From positions 1 through 64,000 of the forward strand of contig NZ_FMTT01000012.1 in NCBI RefSeq assembly GCF_900100345.1: 64,000 nucleotides of DNA, in the 5' to 3' direction. Positions 1 through 8,371 of this stretch are shown here, one piece after another. The first letter of the stretch is position 1. Every line of letters starts with the position of its first letter. The notes under the pieces were generated by a model. The model was not told where the DNA came from. It searched no databases and was given only the letters and a program-made list of their open reading frames with translations. The position numbers were made by a program, and so were the translations under genes. This DNA comes from Paenibacillus tianmuensis (GTDB lineage: Bacteria > Bacillota > Bacilli > Paenibacillales > NBRC-103111).

Positions 1-546
1 CAGATTGTGGCTCGACAAGCTCTGCGGCGCAAAGTTCAATACTTCCGTCAGATCTGCATACAGCCCGTTCGGGTCTGTCGCCCTCACCGTAAACGAATCG
101 TTCGTCCGCGTCGGATTTCCGCTCAAATGCACCAAACTACCGCTCACAATGCTCACCGAGAACCCTTGTGGTTGCCTCACGATCGAATATGTTAACGGAT
201 CCGCATCCGAGAAGTACATCCCCGCATCCGCATCGTTGTTCACAAACCTCTGCCCCGTCGGATCCCACGTTGTATAGATCATACCACCACTGGGCAATGC
301 CAAAGGAGGGCCGGACAAACCACTTAATTTAATTTTATTTAGTTGATAGGAAATATTCGGGTTGTAAACGGGATAATGATACTTTTCCAAGCTGTCATAT
401 ACCGACTCTTCCTTTACTACTCTCTTTTCATTCCCAGTGAGTTCGATAGAGCCTGCATTTACATACGGAGCAAACTGAGGGTATAAAACCATGGTGGCTT
501 GCAATATTCTTAAAAGCTTCTGGTAATGATTTTCTCGAGTCAACAT
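1..546 (-). CDS. Partial surface protein with cadherin-like repeat (N-terminal 182 residues)
   Basis: The reading frame starts at an ATG at 546, with AAGGTGAG close upstream, and runs off the left edge of the window, so only the N-terminal 182 residues are visible. Residues from about 100 on contain an Asp-rich beta-strand pattern (DADPLTYSIV, later FTVRATDPNGL) typical of cadherin/dystroglycan-type repeats in bacterial surface and matrix proteins. That family binds calcium or sugars; the role here is inferred. The N-terminus is only weakly hydrophobic and no clear signal peptide is visible, which is odd for such a protein. The first half is AT-rich, the second half GC-richer. Confidence 0.7.
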   Translation of the reverse strand, partial: MLTRENHYQKLLRILQATMVLYPQFAPYVNAGSIELTGNEKRVVKEESVYDSLEKYHYPVYNPNISYQLNKIKLSGLSGPPLALPSGGMIYTTWDPTGQRFVNNDADAGMYFSDADPLTYSIVRQPQGFSVSIVSGSLVHLSGNPTRTNDSFTVRATDPNGLYADLTEVLNFAPQSLSSHNL

Positions 547-784
547 GCTCACCTTGTTTCTTTTATTTTTTGAAATGAAATACGTATAATCCATTCAATA
601 CAAAAAATCTAGTAATTTTCTCCTGTATATATCGACAAAATAATACTATTTTATTAGGCTTTCGCACTATAACAATTTACTATTTCATATCAAAACGCCC
701 TTCTCTTTTCACCGTCCTCCCCTCCCAAGGTATGATATAATAACCCTACCATATCACTGTAAGCAAAAAAGGAGGCGCGGCCCC

Positions 785-1558
785 TTGGCTATCAAAAGTG
801 AAACGGAGCTGTATGCCCCCGTCAAAGCCTACTTAGAGCAGCTTGGTTACACCGTGCGCGGCGAGGTGCGTCATTGCGATCTGGTCGCCATTCGGGGAGA
901 GGAGCCTCCGGTCATCGTCGAATTGAAAAAAAGCTTCTCGGTCCCGCTCCTACTGCAAGCGATCGACCGTCTGCGGATCAGCCGTTTCGTATACGTCGCT
1001 TTCGAGCGGCCGGCCAAAGGACGCGCGCCGCACGGGGCCAGCTGGCCGGAGCTCCGCAGACTGTGCGGCATGCTCGGCCTCGGCATGATCGTCGTGCAGT
1101 TTTATAAAACGCGCAAGCCGCGCGTCGAGGTCGAATGTCATCCGCCGGACGGGTCCGGGCTGGCGATGCCGCTCAAAATGCCCAGACATAACAAATATGC
1201 GGCCGGTAAGCTGATGCAGGAATTTCAGGAACGCCGGGCCGATTATAACGTCGGCGGCAGCACCAAGCGAAAACTCGTCACCGCTTACCGCGAAAAGTCG
1301 CTTCATCTCGCGGCGCTGCTGCACACCCATGGCCCCATGAGCCCCAAACAGTTGCGCGACCTGACAGGCAATGCCCAAGCCGCAGGCATGCTCCAGAAAA
1401 ACGTATACCTGTGGTTCGAACGCGTAGCCCGCGGCGTATACAAACTCACTCCGCAGGGGGAAGCGGCGCTGCAAACTTTTGCCCACGTCGTAGAGGCTTA
1501 CTTCCCGGCAGCGGATGCTGACGAAGCACCCCAAGTCCCTGTCCTGCAAAATGCATAA
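785..1558 (+). CDS. DUF2161 family putative PD-(D/E)XK phosphodiesterase
   Basis: A 257-residue protein starting with TTG; AAAGGAGG at 768-775 fixes this start. The N-terminal 60 residues carry a compact nuclease-fold signature: Asp32 in HCDLVAIRG followed by E46-L-K48 in PVIVELKKSF, the D...ExK arrangement of PD-(D/E)XK enzymes. The C-terminal part (about 150-240) looks like a winged helix (SPKQLRDLTG..LQKNVYLWFERVARGVYKLT). This matches the DUF2161 family, whose substrate is unknown to me. A TATAAT-like -10 lies at 736-741. The gene is monocistronic and is followed by an independent deacetylase gene. Confidence 0.8.
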   Translation: MAIKSETELYAPVKAYLEQLGYTVRGEVRHCDLVAIRGEEPPVIVELKKSFSVPLLLQAIDRLRISRFVYVAFERPAKGRAPHGASWPELRRLCGMLGLGMIVVQFYKTRKPRVEVECHPPDGSGLAMPLKMPRHNKYAAGKLMQEFQERRADYNVGGSTKRKLVTAYREKSLHLAALLHTHGPMSPKQLRDLTGNAQAAGMLQKNVYLWFERVARGVYKLTPQGEAALQTFAHVVEAYFPAADADEAPQVPVLQNA

Positions 1559-1618
1559 ATCGTTTGGGCAGCGGGTATGTATAGAGTGATAGACTACCGT
1601 GCAGAAAGGACGTGCGCC

Positions 1619-2389
1619 ATGAAACCGTTCGTTCGGGCTCTCTTCGCGTTATGTCTTGCTATGCTGGCGTCGACATTGTCACTTTTCACCCCTGCCCTAT
1701 CGCCCGCGCAAGCCGCTTCTTCCATTCGCATCCCCGTGCTCAACTACCACAGCATTACCATCGGTCCCGGCAACCACCGGGCGACCATCGCCCCGGACAA
1801 ATTCGAAGCGCAGATGCGCTACTTGGCCGACGAAGGCTACACGACGCTCACGCTTCAGCAATTCACCGATATCCTCGAAGGCAAAGAAAAACCGCCGAAA
1901 AAACCGATCCTGCTCACGTTTGACGACGGCTATGCAGACAACTACGAGCACGCTTATCCACTGCTCAAAAAGTTGAAATTTCATGCTACATTATTTATGG
2001 TCCCGGGGTTTGTAGGCGACGGTTATTATTTGGATTGGGAGCAGGTCAAAACGATGAAAGAGGCCGGTTGGGACATTCAGCCGCACAGTATGAGCCACCC
2101 GTATTTACCGAAGCTGAATGCCAAGAAGCAAGCGTATGAAATGACTGAATCCAGGCGGTTGATCGAGGAACAGCTCGGAACGACGGCCGATATTTTTAGT
2201 TATCCGTATGGCGAGTCCAACCGGATAACCTTGAATATTTTAAAAGAGAATAAATTTCGGTATGCGTTCACCATCGATCAGGGATGGGCTTCGTCCGATC
2301 AGGACCCGCTCAAGTTAAAACGTCTGTTCGTTAACGGAGAAGCATCGATGAAAGCCTGGAAGCAACTGCTGGTGCCGTCCAAATCTTGA
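1619..2389 (+). CDS. Secreted polysaccharide deacetylase (NodB domain)
   Basis: A 256-residue secreted enzyme predicted to remove acetyl groups from N-acetylated polysaccharide such as peptidoglycan or EPS. The start at 1619 is chosen because AGAAAGGA lies just upstream and the product then opens with a signal peptide (MKPFVRALFALCLAMLAS...AQA, cleavage near residue 32). NodB motifs are visible: TFDDGYADN (the first Asp is the catalytic base, the second binds metal), HSMSHPYL (metal-binding His pair) and YPYGESN. The domain fills the rest of the protein. An upstream in-frame ATG at 1577 lacks a ribosome site. Confidence 0.9.
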   Translation: MKPFVRALFALCLAMLASTLSLFTPALSPAQAASSIRIPVLNYHSITIGPGNHRATIAPDKFEAQMRYLADEGYTTLTLQQFTDILEGKEKPPKKPILLTFDDGYADNYEHAYPLLKKLKFHATLFMVPGFVGDGYYLDWEQVKTMKEAGWDIQPHSMSHPYLPKLNAKKQAYEMTESRRLIEEQLGTTADIFSYPYGESNRITLNILKENKFRYAFTIDQGWASSDQDPLKLKRLFVNGEASMKAWKQLLVPSKS

Positions 2390-2419
2390 CTTCCCCTTCC
2401 ATGAACGGGAAGCAAACGT

Positions 2420-2466
2420 AAGGGACCGAAGCGATCCCCCTAAATGGAAACGGCTTGGGTCCCTTT
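2420..2466. terminator. Intergenic terminator between convergent genes
   Basis: AAGGGACCGAAGC at 2420-2432 pairs imperfectly with GCTTGGGTCCCTTT at 2453-2466. It lies between the converging deacetylase and flavoprotein genes and could serve both strands. Confidence 0.5.
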
Positions 2467-2482
2467 ACTTATCCGGCGTGAC

Positions 2483-3406
2483 TTAAACGAAGACCGCGGT
2501 ATTCGCTTTCCTCTTCAAAAGCTCTTTATGAATCCAAATCGCCGCCTGCGAGCCCTCGCCCATCGCGATCGTGACCTGCTCTGAGTGTACTCCGATATCC
2601 CCCGCCGCCCAGACGCCGGGAACGTTCGTCATCTTGGTGCGCGGATCGGTGACGATATGACGGTTCTCCAGCCGTTCGATACCGAGCGCCGCCGTCCATC
2701 CGGCGTGCACTTCGTTGCCGCCAAAAGCGATAAAGCCGCGCTCCCCCTTGATCGTCCGACCATCCGACAATCGTACGCCGTCGAACCGGGCATCCGGCCC
2801 TCCGATCACCTCAGCGATTTCCGCTTCAACTTGCGTTATGCCCGCTTCCATAAGCTTGTCCGCATACTCGCTGCCCACCGCTTCCCGTTCGTGATTAACG
2901 TAAGTAATCCGGTCGGTCCAATAGCGCAGAGCATGCGCCATTCCCGCTCCCGTATCGCCCGATCCCATCACTACAGTCAGCTTCCCGGAGACCTCGTAGC
3001 CGTCGCAGTCGGGACACACGTAAATACTGACACCGAGCCGTTCTTCCAGCCCGGGCAGTGGCGGGAAGCGATCCAGTACGCCGGTTGCCGCAAGCAGCGT
3101 CTCGGTGTGGACGGCTCCGCCCCCATCGGCAAGAGCGATCCGAAATCCGCTACCGTTCCTTGCCGCCGCCACAGCCTCATCGCGGCGAAATTCCACCCCG
3201 AGCTGCTCGGCATGCTGCCGTCCGAGATGGCGAAGCTCTTGGCCGGAGACTCCATCGGGCCAACCGAGCACATTGTGGTAGCTGCGGCACAGCGTTGAGC
3301 GCCCTCGCCCTTTGTCGATCACCAGCACGCGATGCCGGTACCTTCCAAGCTGGATGGCCGCCTGCAGGCCAGCGATCCCCCCTCCGACGACGATGCAATC
3401 GTACAT
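2483..3406 (-). CDS. Thioredoxin-reductase-like NAD(P)/FAD oxidoreductase
   Basis: A 307-residue flavoprotein. The N-terminus has the FAD-binding Rossmann motif (VVGGGIAGLQAA), followed by the NAD(P) motif VMGSGDTGAGMAH and the C-terminal FAD motif GVWAAGDIG. A CPDCDG motif in the middle occupies the place of the redox-active CxxC of thioredoxin reductases, so dithiol/disulfide exchange chemistry is likely. No thioredoxin partner gene is adjacent. AAGGGGCGTAGATC precedes the ATG at 3406. Low-molecular-weight TrxR-like proteins of this type also include ferredoxin reductases; the electron acceptor is not determinable here. Confidence 0.85.
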   Translation of the reverse strand: MYDCIVVGGGIAGLQAAIQLGRYRHRVLVIDKGRGRSTLCRSYHNVLGWPDGVSGQELRHLGRQHAEQLGVEFRRDEAVAAARNGSGFRIALADGGGAVHTETLLAATGVLDRFPPLPGLEERLGVSIYVCPDCDGYEVSGKLTVVMGSGDTGAGMAHALRYWTDRITYVNHEREAVGSEYADKLMEAGITQVEAEIAEVIGGPDARFDGVRLSDGRTIKGERGFIAFGGNEVHAGWTAALGIERLENRHIVTDPRTKMTNVPGVWAAGDIGVHSEQVTIAMGEGSQAAIWIHKELLKRKANTAVFV

Positions 3407-3508
3407 GATCTACGCCCCTTTGCTATTCGTTACCGTTAGCATCCCCCCGCTGTCCCAGATTCCATTCCATCCGTTTCCTAAGGAGTACGAAAAAAGCTTC
3501 CTCATCAA

Positions 3509-3967
3509 TCAAGTATCGGGAAATGGCCCGATGGCTTCGAATACAGCCCACGTTGAAGCAGGAACTTCAAGCTTCGTCAAGTGATCCGGGCAATCCTCCG
3601 TTGTAGCCGTGCCAATATAGTGATCAAGCTCCCCTTTCTCCTCCATTCGGCCTTCGGAAAAGTTCACCGATGCGCTAAGCAATCCCCGCGGCTCGACATT
3701 CGAAAGTGCTTTAAATGCATCAATCGTTGCCCCATCCAAACTTTCCCACATCTCAGCAATTGCCGGATTAACCCCGTGGAAAATGATCGGAACCCTTTTC
3801 TTAAAACCCACAATGCGGAATGCTTCTTTTTCTTCCAAACGATAGTTCATTTCGTTGCCTCCCTTAATGGATAACTGGAAGGTCATTCGCGGATAAGCTT
3901 TAAGTGAACGGCCATGATTTCTGGCTTCGGACGGCGTGACGCTATGCAGATGGTGAAAAGCCCGAGA
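3509..3967 (-). pseudogene. Decayed AraC-family regulator with GyrI-like effector domain
   Basis: Reading from 3967 the frame gives [17 protein letters not shown], the second half of an AraC-type helix-turn-helix, then a linker and the GyrI-like effector-binding domain ([12 protein letters not shown], later [15 protein letters not shown]). Upstream of 3967 the frame loses all resemblance, so about two thirds of the DNA-binding domain is missing. The domain then stops right after GPFPDT, roughly 45 residues short of the usual GyrI-like fold. An internal ATG at 3850 with GGGAGGCAACGAA could still give a 113-residue truncated effector domain. I read it as a gene remnant broken at both ends. Confidence 0.7.
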
Positions 3968-4063
3968 GGTTATATACAATAGCAGGAGTGAAATGCATCC
4001 ATCCGACATTTGGTGCACGATAATGCAGGGTTTATGCTGATTTTACTTCATTCGCTTGGAGAC

Positions 4064-4117
4064 TTGTAAAAATAGAAAACACCGCTTCGGTTTGGTATAG
4101 TGATTGAGCAACCCATA
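4064..4117. repeat. Direct repeat, copy 1
   Basis: This segment has near-identical sequence to 5577-5633: an identical core from AAAAATAGAAAACACCGC through TTTGGTATAGTGATT, then GAGCAACCCATACC after a five-base gap difference. The core includes a short ACCG-CTT-CGGT hairpin. With its partner it brackets a truncated GT2 gene and a GT39 gene. Confidence 0.85.
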
Positions 4118-4142
4118 CCATACAGAAGAGGTGTCCTCTGTT

Positions 4143-4247
4143 CTATCCGTGAATATCTACATCTGGTACATGCAGTCGAATGTTTTGAATCACTCTTAGA
4201 ATTGTGTGTTCTTCGTTGTACGCTGGAATTATAACAAGAACTTTCAT
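4143..4247 (-). pseudogene. GT2 glycosyltransferase, truncated after 34 codons
   Basis: From ATG 4247 the frame reads MKVLVIIPAYNEEHTILRVI, the unmistakable start of a family 2 glycosyltransferase of the polyprenyl-phosphate mannose/glucose synthase kind. It then meets a stop at 4143-4145, exactly where IN(D)DGS should follow. The ATG overlaps the TGA of the upstream GT39 gene (ATGA), so the two were translationally coupled. Such a pair normally makes a polyprenyl-phosphate sugar and uses it in a membrane GT39 transferase. The break lies just before direct-repeat copy 1. Confidence 0.75.
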
Positions 4248-5464
4248 TCTGTTTTCCTTTCATTCCTGTTTCGCATCAAACAGTATATTTGATAACCCGT
4301 TGTACTGGCCAAGACAATGAATAGGGGCATAAGCGAAAAATTATATCGATATTCAGGTACGAAAGCTAAGCGGATCAATGACATTATAATAATCACAGCT
4401 GCAAGCATTGTTTTTTGTTCTTTCAATCGAAGGAACGAAATCAGGATCGCTGCTGCTCCAAACCAGACAATAGCATCATGTAACATATTTGACGACAGAA
4501 TAACTTGGTATAACGGTGCATGGCCCCCTCCATGATACATGTTGGAATACAGATATTCCAACTTTCCAAATGTATACCACCATAGGAAAAGGCGCGGATA
4601 ATGGGTAAAACCGAAAATTAGCCGTTCCTTTGTAAATTCCATATCGGTTTTTCCATTACGATCGACCATGTTATCTTCGTAATTGTTATATGGGAATGAT
4701 CCAGCCATAAGTGGATTTGTTTGAGTAGCGAGCGGAATGAATTCATGCAACGTTACGGCATTGCGAATCCACCAAGGTGAAAGTACCAACACAATTCCGA
4801 GCAAACTCCATAATAACATTATCCAGACTCGTCGATCTCGTTGCTGCCACCACCTTAATGCATAGAGTACGAAAATAACGGGTAAAAACTCGGGGCGTAC
4901 CAATACAGTAAGACCCATTAAAATACCTGAAATAAGTGAATGACGCCGAGAAGATGAATCCATTGCGTAAAGCTGCCAAAGTAAATATCCCATAAGAAAG
5001 AAAGTGCCAAGAACTTCAGTTAAAACTGCACCGTTTGCCCATACGAAAGGTGGATAAATCGCAGTAACAAATACCGCTAGAAGAGCTACTATCCCGTTTT
5101 TTGCCAGCTTTCGTGTTAAGCCATAAATCATTACAAGCGTACACATACTCAGCAATATTTGAACATATCGAGTCAAAACAAGAGGATCCCAATTAAATTT
5201 TTCAGCTATGATGTAATTTATGGCGACAAAAAGCGGATAACCTGGCGTAACATATGCGTTTGGGGTTGTACTGTTATAACCATAAAATCCTTTTTCGATT
5301 AATTGTTGGGCCATCTTAGAATAATTCACTGCATCTGGTGACATTTCATGTGAAACACTTTGAACAAATTTAACGCGAAGATACAAAGCAATAATTAAAA
5401 TAAGAGCAAAACACGCCCAATGAATGATCCGTTTATAACTTATGAAATTTTTATCCTGTCTCAT
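4244..5464 (-). CDS. GT39/ArnT-like membrane glycosyltransferase
   Basis: An integral membrane protein of about 406 residues with roughly ten hydrophobic segments. It has a luminal first loop containing SPDAVNYSKMAQ and TPGYP, the acidic loop characteristic of PMT/ArnT-type enzymes that use polyprenyl-phosphate sugars. The start at 5464 is preferred over the ATG at 5476 because GGAGG lies inside the first codons of the longer version, correctly spaced for the downstream ATG. The gene is much more AT-rich than its neighbours and sits between two direct repeats, both signs of transfer. Its coupled GT2 partner is truncated, so its sugar donor may no longer be made locally. Confidence 0.85.
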   Translation of the reverse strand: MRQDKNFISYKRIIHWACFALILIIALYLRVKFVQSVSHEMSPDAVNYSKMAQQLIEKGFYGYNSTTPNAYVTPGYPLFVAINYIIAEKFNWDPLVLTRYVQILLSMCTLVMIYGLTRKLAKNGIVALLAVFVTAIYPPFVWANGAVLTEVLGTFFLMGYLLWQLYAMDSSSRRHSLISGILMGLTVLVRPEFLPVIFVLYALRWWQQRDRRVWIMLLWSLLGIVLVLSPWWIRNAVTLHEFIPLATQTNPLMAGSFPYNNYEDNMVDRNGKTDMEFTKERLIFGFTHYPRLFLWWYTFGKLEYLYSNMYHGGGHAPLYQVILSSNMLHDAIVWFGAAAILISFLRLKEQKTMLAAVIIIMSLIRLAFVPEYRYNFSLMPLFIVLASTTGYQIYCLMRNRNERKTE

Positions 5465-5576
5465 TGAATCCTCCATTTTGGCTTCTTTTTACAATAAATA
5501 ACTCAAACTTCGCAGAGAAGAATTGGCCATGAACCCTTGATAAATAAAGCTGCATCAGAATAAAGATCTATTCCTT

Positions 5577-5633
5577 GCAAAAATAGAAAACACCGCTTCG
5601 GTTTGGTATAGTGATTGTGCCGAGCAACCCATA
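5577..5633. repeat. Direct repeat, copy 2
   Basis: Second copy of the repeat at 4064-4117, in the same orientation about 1.5 kb away, with five extra bases between TAGTGATT and GAGCAACCC. It lies upstream of the GT39 gene and next to the IS256-family remnant. Confidence 0.85.
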
Positions 5634-5653
5634 CCTGACTTTAAGCGTCGAGG

Positions 5654-5854
5654 AAGAGACTGTCAAGAAAAAAGTGTAATCTTTGAAATGCGAATCTAGC
5701 AAACGGTGCCGCGGCTTGACCCGGAGCCTCTGGCGGGTCCGATGCTCCCGCGGACTTGTATCTCCAAGTCCCCGTACTCCGTATGGACCGTTTTCTTCCG
5801 GTACCCATTGCGGCTGTTCGTCGTCTGCTTGTCCTGCTCATAGCGTAGTATGTC
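5654..5854 (-). mobile_element. Internally deleted IS256-family (Mutator-type) element
   Basis: On the minus strand, 5854-5696 encodes a fragment containing LRYEQDKQTTNSRNGYRKK followed by TVHTEYGDLEIQV. This is the N-terminal region typical of IS256-family transposases (RNGY..KTV.TEYG...). The frame then degenerates and stops at 5696. At 5654-5676 lies GAGACTGTCAAGAAAAAAGT, which resembles the terminal inverted repeat of this family. So the transposase interior and C-terminus are deleted and the N-terminus is joined to the 3' end. I could not find the other terminal repeat. Confidence 0.7.
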
Positions 5855-5897
5855 CAACTTTTCTCAATTTCAAAGGTTCTACCTTTTATTTTACTCG

Positions 5898-6032
5898 TTA
5901 GTCATACGACGATTGTATTTTCCAGATACATTCTGCTTGCGTGGCAGCATCGGCAAAGCACCGATCAGCGCACACTTGACGGTTTGTTTTACAGGCACCC
6001 GCTCCAAGCAAAATGACGATTGAAACTGCCAC
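5898..6032 (-). CDS. Possible small Cys-rich lipoprotein-like peptide
   Basis: A 44-codon frame beginning with GTG at 6032, with AAAAAAGG eight bases upstream. It starts MAVSIVILLGAGACKTNRQV, a short hydrophobic stretch ending in GAGAC that could be a lipobox, followed by three more cysteines. The N-terminus lacks a positive charge and the frame is closed just upstream, so it may be a chance frame in a decayed region. The surrounding 5855-6231 holds nothing else I recognise. Confidence 0.25.
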   Translation of the reverse strand: MAVSIVILLGAGACKTNRQVCADRCFADAATQAECIWKIQSSYD

Positions 6033-6231
6033 AATTCATACCTTTTTTCGCAACATACTAGTTACCTTATCAATGTATTGTTCCCCGGTAAAATAAAACC
6101 GGGCCTCTCTCTCTTCTCCCGCTGTCATCCAGTATAATTACGAAATGTTACGGCATGTTAGCCGGACAATTATGGAACGCTTAAATGATTCTTAATAAAA
6201 ATTAAGCAAACCGCCTAATAAAAAAAACCGG

Positions 6232-7350
6232 TTAACGGCCTTTTTGCGGTTCTTGTGAGGAAACTTGACATAGAGGAAGTCTGGTTTCAAATGCGGTTTC
6301 TCTCCGGTCACTGCGTACGGATATGCGTCCTCCGTGAAGTTCGATAATACTTTTGGTGATGGCCAGTCCCAATCCGGTTCCACCGTTTTGCGAAGACCGG
6401 GATTTGTCCGCGCGGTAAAACCGTTCGAATACATAAGGTAAGTCCCTTTCCGGAATGGCTTCCCCGTAATTGATGATTTCTACGACAGCCTCGCCGCCCG
6501 TACTGCCGATCCGAATATCGATGTATTTGCCGCTGCTGCCGTAGCGGATTGCATTGGAAATCACGTTCTCGTAAGCGCGCATCAATTGGTGGCCGTCGGC
6601 TTCCACATAGATGCTGTCATCTCTAGCGGCCAACCGGCACGACATACCAGCTTTTTTTAATTGGGGGTTAAATTCCTCCGTCAATTGTTTCAGGAAGCCG
6701 ATGATGTTCACTTTTTTCATATGAAGCTTGATGCCTTCGTCGCTCAGTGACGTATATTCGAAAAGGTGATCGATCAGCTTTTTTAAATTTTTCGTTTTTT
6801 CATAGGCGATTTTTGTATAATACCGAAGTTCCACCTCGTCTTTATAGCGGTCCGTCTCAATTAGCTCCAAATACCCGAGAACCGAGGTGAGCGGAGTGCG
6901 CAGATCGTGCGATACCCCGGTGATCAATTCATTTTTGGTTCTTTCGGCCTTTCGTTCTTCTTCAATCGATTTTCGCAGTTTCTTCGTCATCCGGTTGAAA
7001 TGATCGGCCAAAACTCCCAGCTCGTCCGAAGATTGGGTCGTGATCTCATACGACAAATTTCCTTGCGATATTTCCTGAAGCCCTCGTGTAATCTCCTCCA
7101 AATAATCGAACATTTTTCTGCTGAATAGGAAGAAATAAATCAGGAACATCAGAAAGCCGGCTGCAACCAGAACGGGCAGGGAGCCGATACGCTTGACGAC
7201 CCAGTTGATCGGGATGGTGAACGGCTCCACATTTTCCAGCTTAAACCCCAATCGATAGCCTATAAATGCGGTAACGAACGCAGAGGCAATACTGAGCGCG
7301 AATACAGAAAGAAACTTCCAGCGCATGGTGTAGATGAAATTAAACTTCAT
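6232..7350 (-). CDS. VanS-like sensor histidine kinase
   Basis: A membrane sensor kinase of 372 residues. Two transmembrane segments (about 12-32 and 55-75) bracket a short extracytoplasmic loop. They are followed by a HAMP domain (EEITRGLQEISQGNL), the phospho-acceptor box SHDLRTPLTSVLGYL, an N-box (ENVISNAIRYG) and G-boxes (GGTGLGLAITK). It is most like VanS/YclK-type kinases. The ATG at 7350 is chosen for its GGGGAT site. It lies 27 bp downstream of its response regulator and is presumably cotranscribed. No vanHAX-type gene is nearby, so a resistance role is not supported. Confidence 0.88.
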   Translation of the reverse strand: MKFNFIYTMRWKFLSVFALSIASAFVTAFIGYRLGFKLENVEPFTIPINWVVKRIGSLPVLVAAGFLMFLIYFFLFSRKMFDYLEEITRGLQEISQGNLSYEITTQSSDELGVLADHFNRMTKKLRKSIEEERKAERTKNELITGVSHDLRTPLTSVLGYLELIETDRYKDEVELRYYTKIAYEKTKNLKKLIDHLFEYTSLSDEGIKLHMKKVNIIGFLKQLTEEFNPQLKKAGMSCRLAARDDSIYVEADGHQLMRAYENVISNAIRYGSSGKYIDIRIGSTGGEAVVEIINYGEAIPERDLPYVFERFYRADKSRSSQNGGTGLGLAITKSIIELHGGRISVRSDRRETAFETRLPLCQVSSQEPQKGR

Positions 7351-7383
7351 AGCCAATCCCCGTCCAACGATAGTATTTGCCGC

Positions 7384-8076
7384 TTATTCGATAATATAAC
7401 CGATTCCCCATACGGTTTTGATATACTGCGGTGAGCTCGGATCTTTTTCGAGTTTTTCCCGGATTTTGCGGATGTGGACCATAATTGTATTGTTCGATTC
7501 ATAGTAAGGCTCATCCCATACGGATTCGTAAATTTGCTCCATGCTCAACACGCTGCCGCGGTTTTGGGCAAGTACCCGCAAAATGGCGAATTCGCGCGGC
7601 GTCAACCGGATTGGATTATGACCGAGAACCACTTTATGCGTTAACAAATTGATAACGAGGTCATCGATGACAATTTCATTCTCGTTTTTGGCGTGGTTCG
7701 CATTGAACTGCCTGAACCGGCGAAGCTGCGATTTAACCCGTGCGATCATTTCCAAGGGACTGAACGGTTTGACGACATAATCGTCGGCCCCGATGCTCAG
7801 GCCTGTAATTTTATCGATTTCCTGACCTTTCGCGGAAAGCATGATGATCGGCATTTGTTTTTCTTCCCGTATTTTCATGCAGGCTTCAATACCATCCATC
7901 CGCGGCATCATCACGTCCAGAATGATTAGATCGACGCTGTGCGTCTGCAAAAGCTCCAAAGCCTCGACGCCGTCGCCTGCAATTAATAAATTGTATCCTT
8001 CATTTTTCAAGTATATTTCCAGAAGATTCGTAATCTCCTTCTCGTCGTCAACCAAAAGAATGGTGCCTCTGAACAT
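7384..8076 (-). CDS. VanR-like OmpR-family response regulator
   Basis: A 230-residue response regulator. The receiver domain has the acidic pair DDE, the phosphorylated Asp in LIILDVMMPRMDG and Lys in VVKPFSP. The C-terminal OmpR winged helix includes LTPREFAILRVLAQNRG and the DNA-contacting HIRKIREKLE, ending WGIGYIIE. AAGGAGGATGACCC precedes the ATG. It is the first gene of a two-gene operon with the kinase downstream. Confidence 0.92.
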   Translation of the reverse strand: MFRGTILLVDDEKEITNLLEIYLKNEGYNLLIAGDGVEALELLQTHSVDLIILDVMMPRMDGIEACMKIREEKQMPIIMLSAKGQEIDKITGLSIGADDYVVKPFSPLEMIARVKSQLRRFRQFNANHAKNENEIVIDDLVINLLTHKVVLGHNPIRLTPREFAILRVLAQNRGSVLSMEQIYESVWDEPYYESNNTIMVHIRKIREKLEKDPSSPQYIKTVWGIGYIIE

Positions 8077-8343
8077 GGGTCATCCTCCTTGCTCTCAAAA
8101 CCATGATCTAAAACAATATCATACATCAATTCTCAAGAGGAGGCGAATCCCCACGTTAGTGATTGCGACAGTCGGCGCCAAGGGGGTGATCATGGAAGAT
8201 TTCTCGAAAAGCGTGTTTGAGGACGAACATAGTTGGAGATTTCGTTCGGAGTTGAAAGGAATGGACATTTCATAACAACAGATCAACGGGCTTAACGTAT
8301 CCATCATTGGTTTAGCAATTGGAATGAGCCCGTCAAGGCCCTG

Positions 8344-8371
8344 AGCTTCCTCTTTTGATCAAGAGGAAGCT
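8344..8371. terminator. Perfect inverted repeat at the end of the MFS gene
   Basis: AGCTTCCTCTT pairs perfectly with AAGAGGAAGCT around a TTGATC loop. The stop codon of the MFS gene lies in the loop. There is no long T-run on the gene's strand, so termination may be weak. Confidence 0.6.

Noticed and set aside
6232-8076. Glycopeptide-resistance operon
   Set aside because: Only regulator-like genes are present; no D-Ala-D-Lac ligase, dehydrogenase or dipeptidase gene is nearby.
8192-8275. 27-codon frame after AAGGGGGTGATC upstream of the VanR-like gene
   Set aside because: Too short and unlike anything known; no promoter or duplicate to support it. The rest of 8077-8343 shows nothing else.
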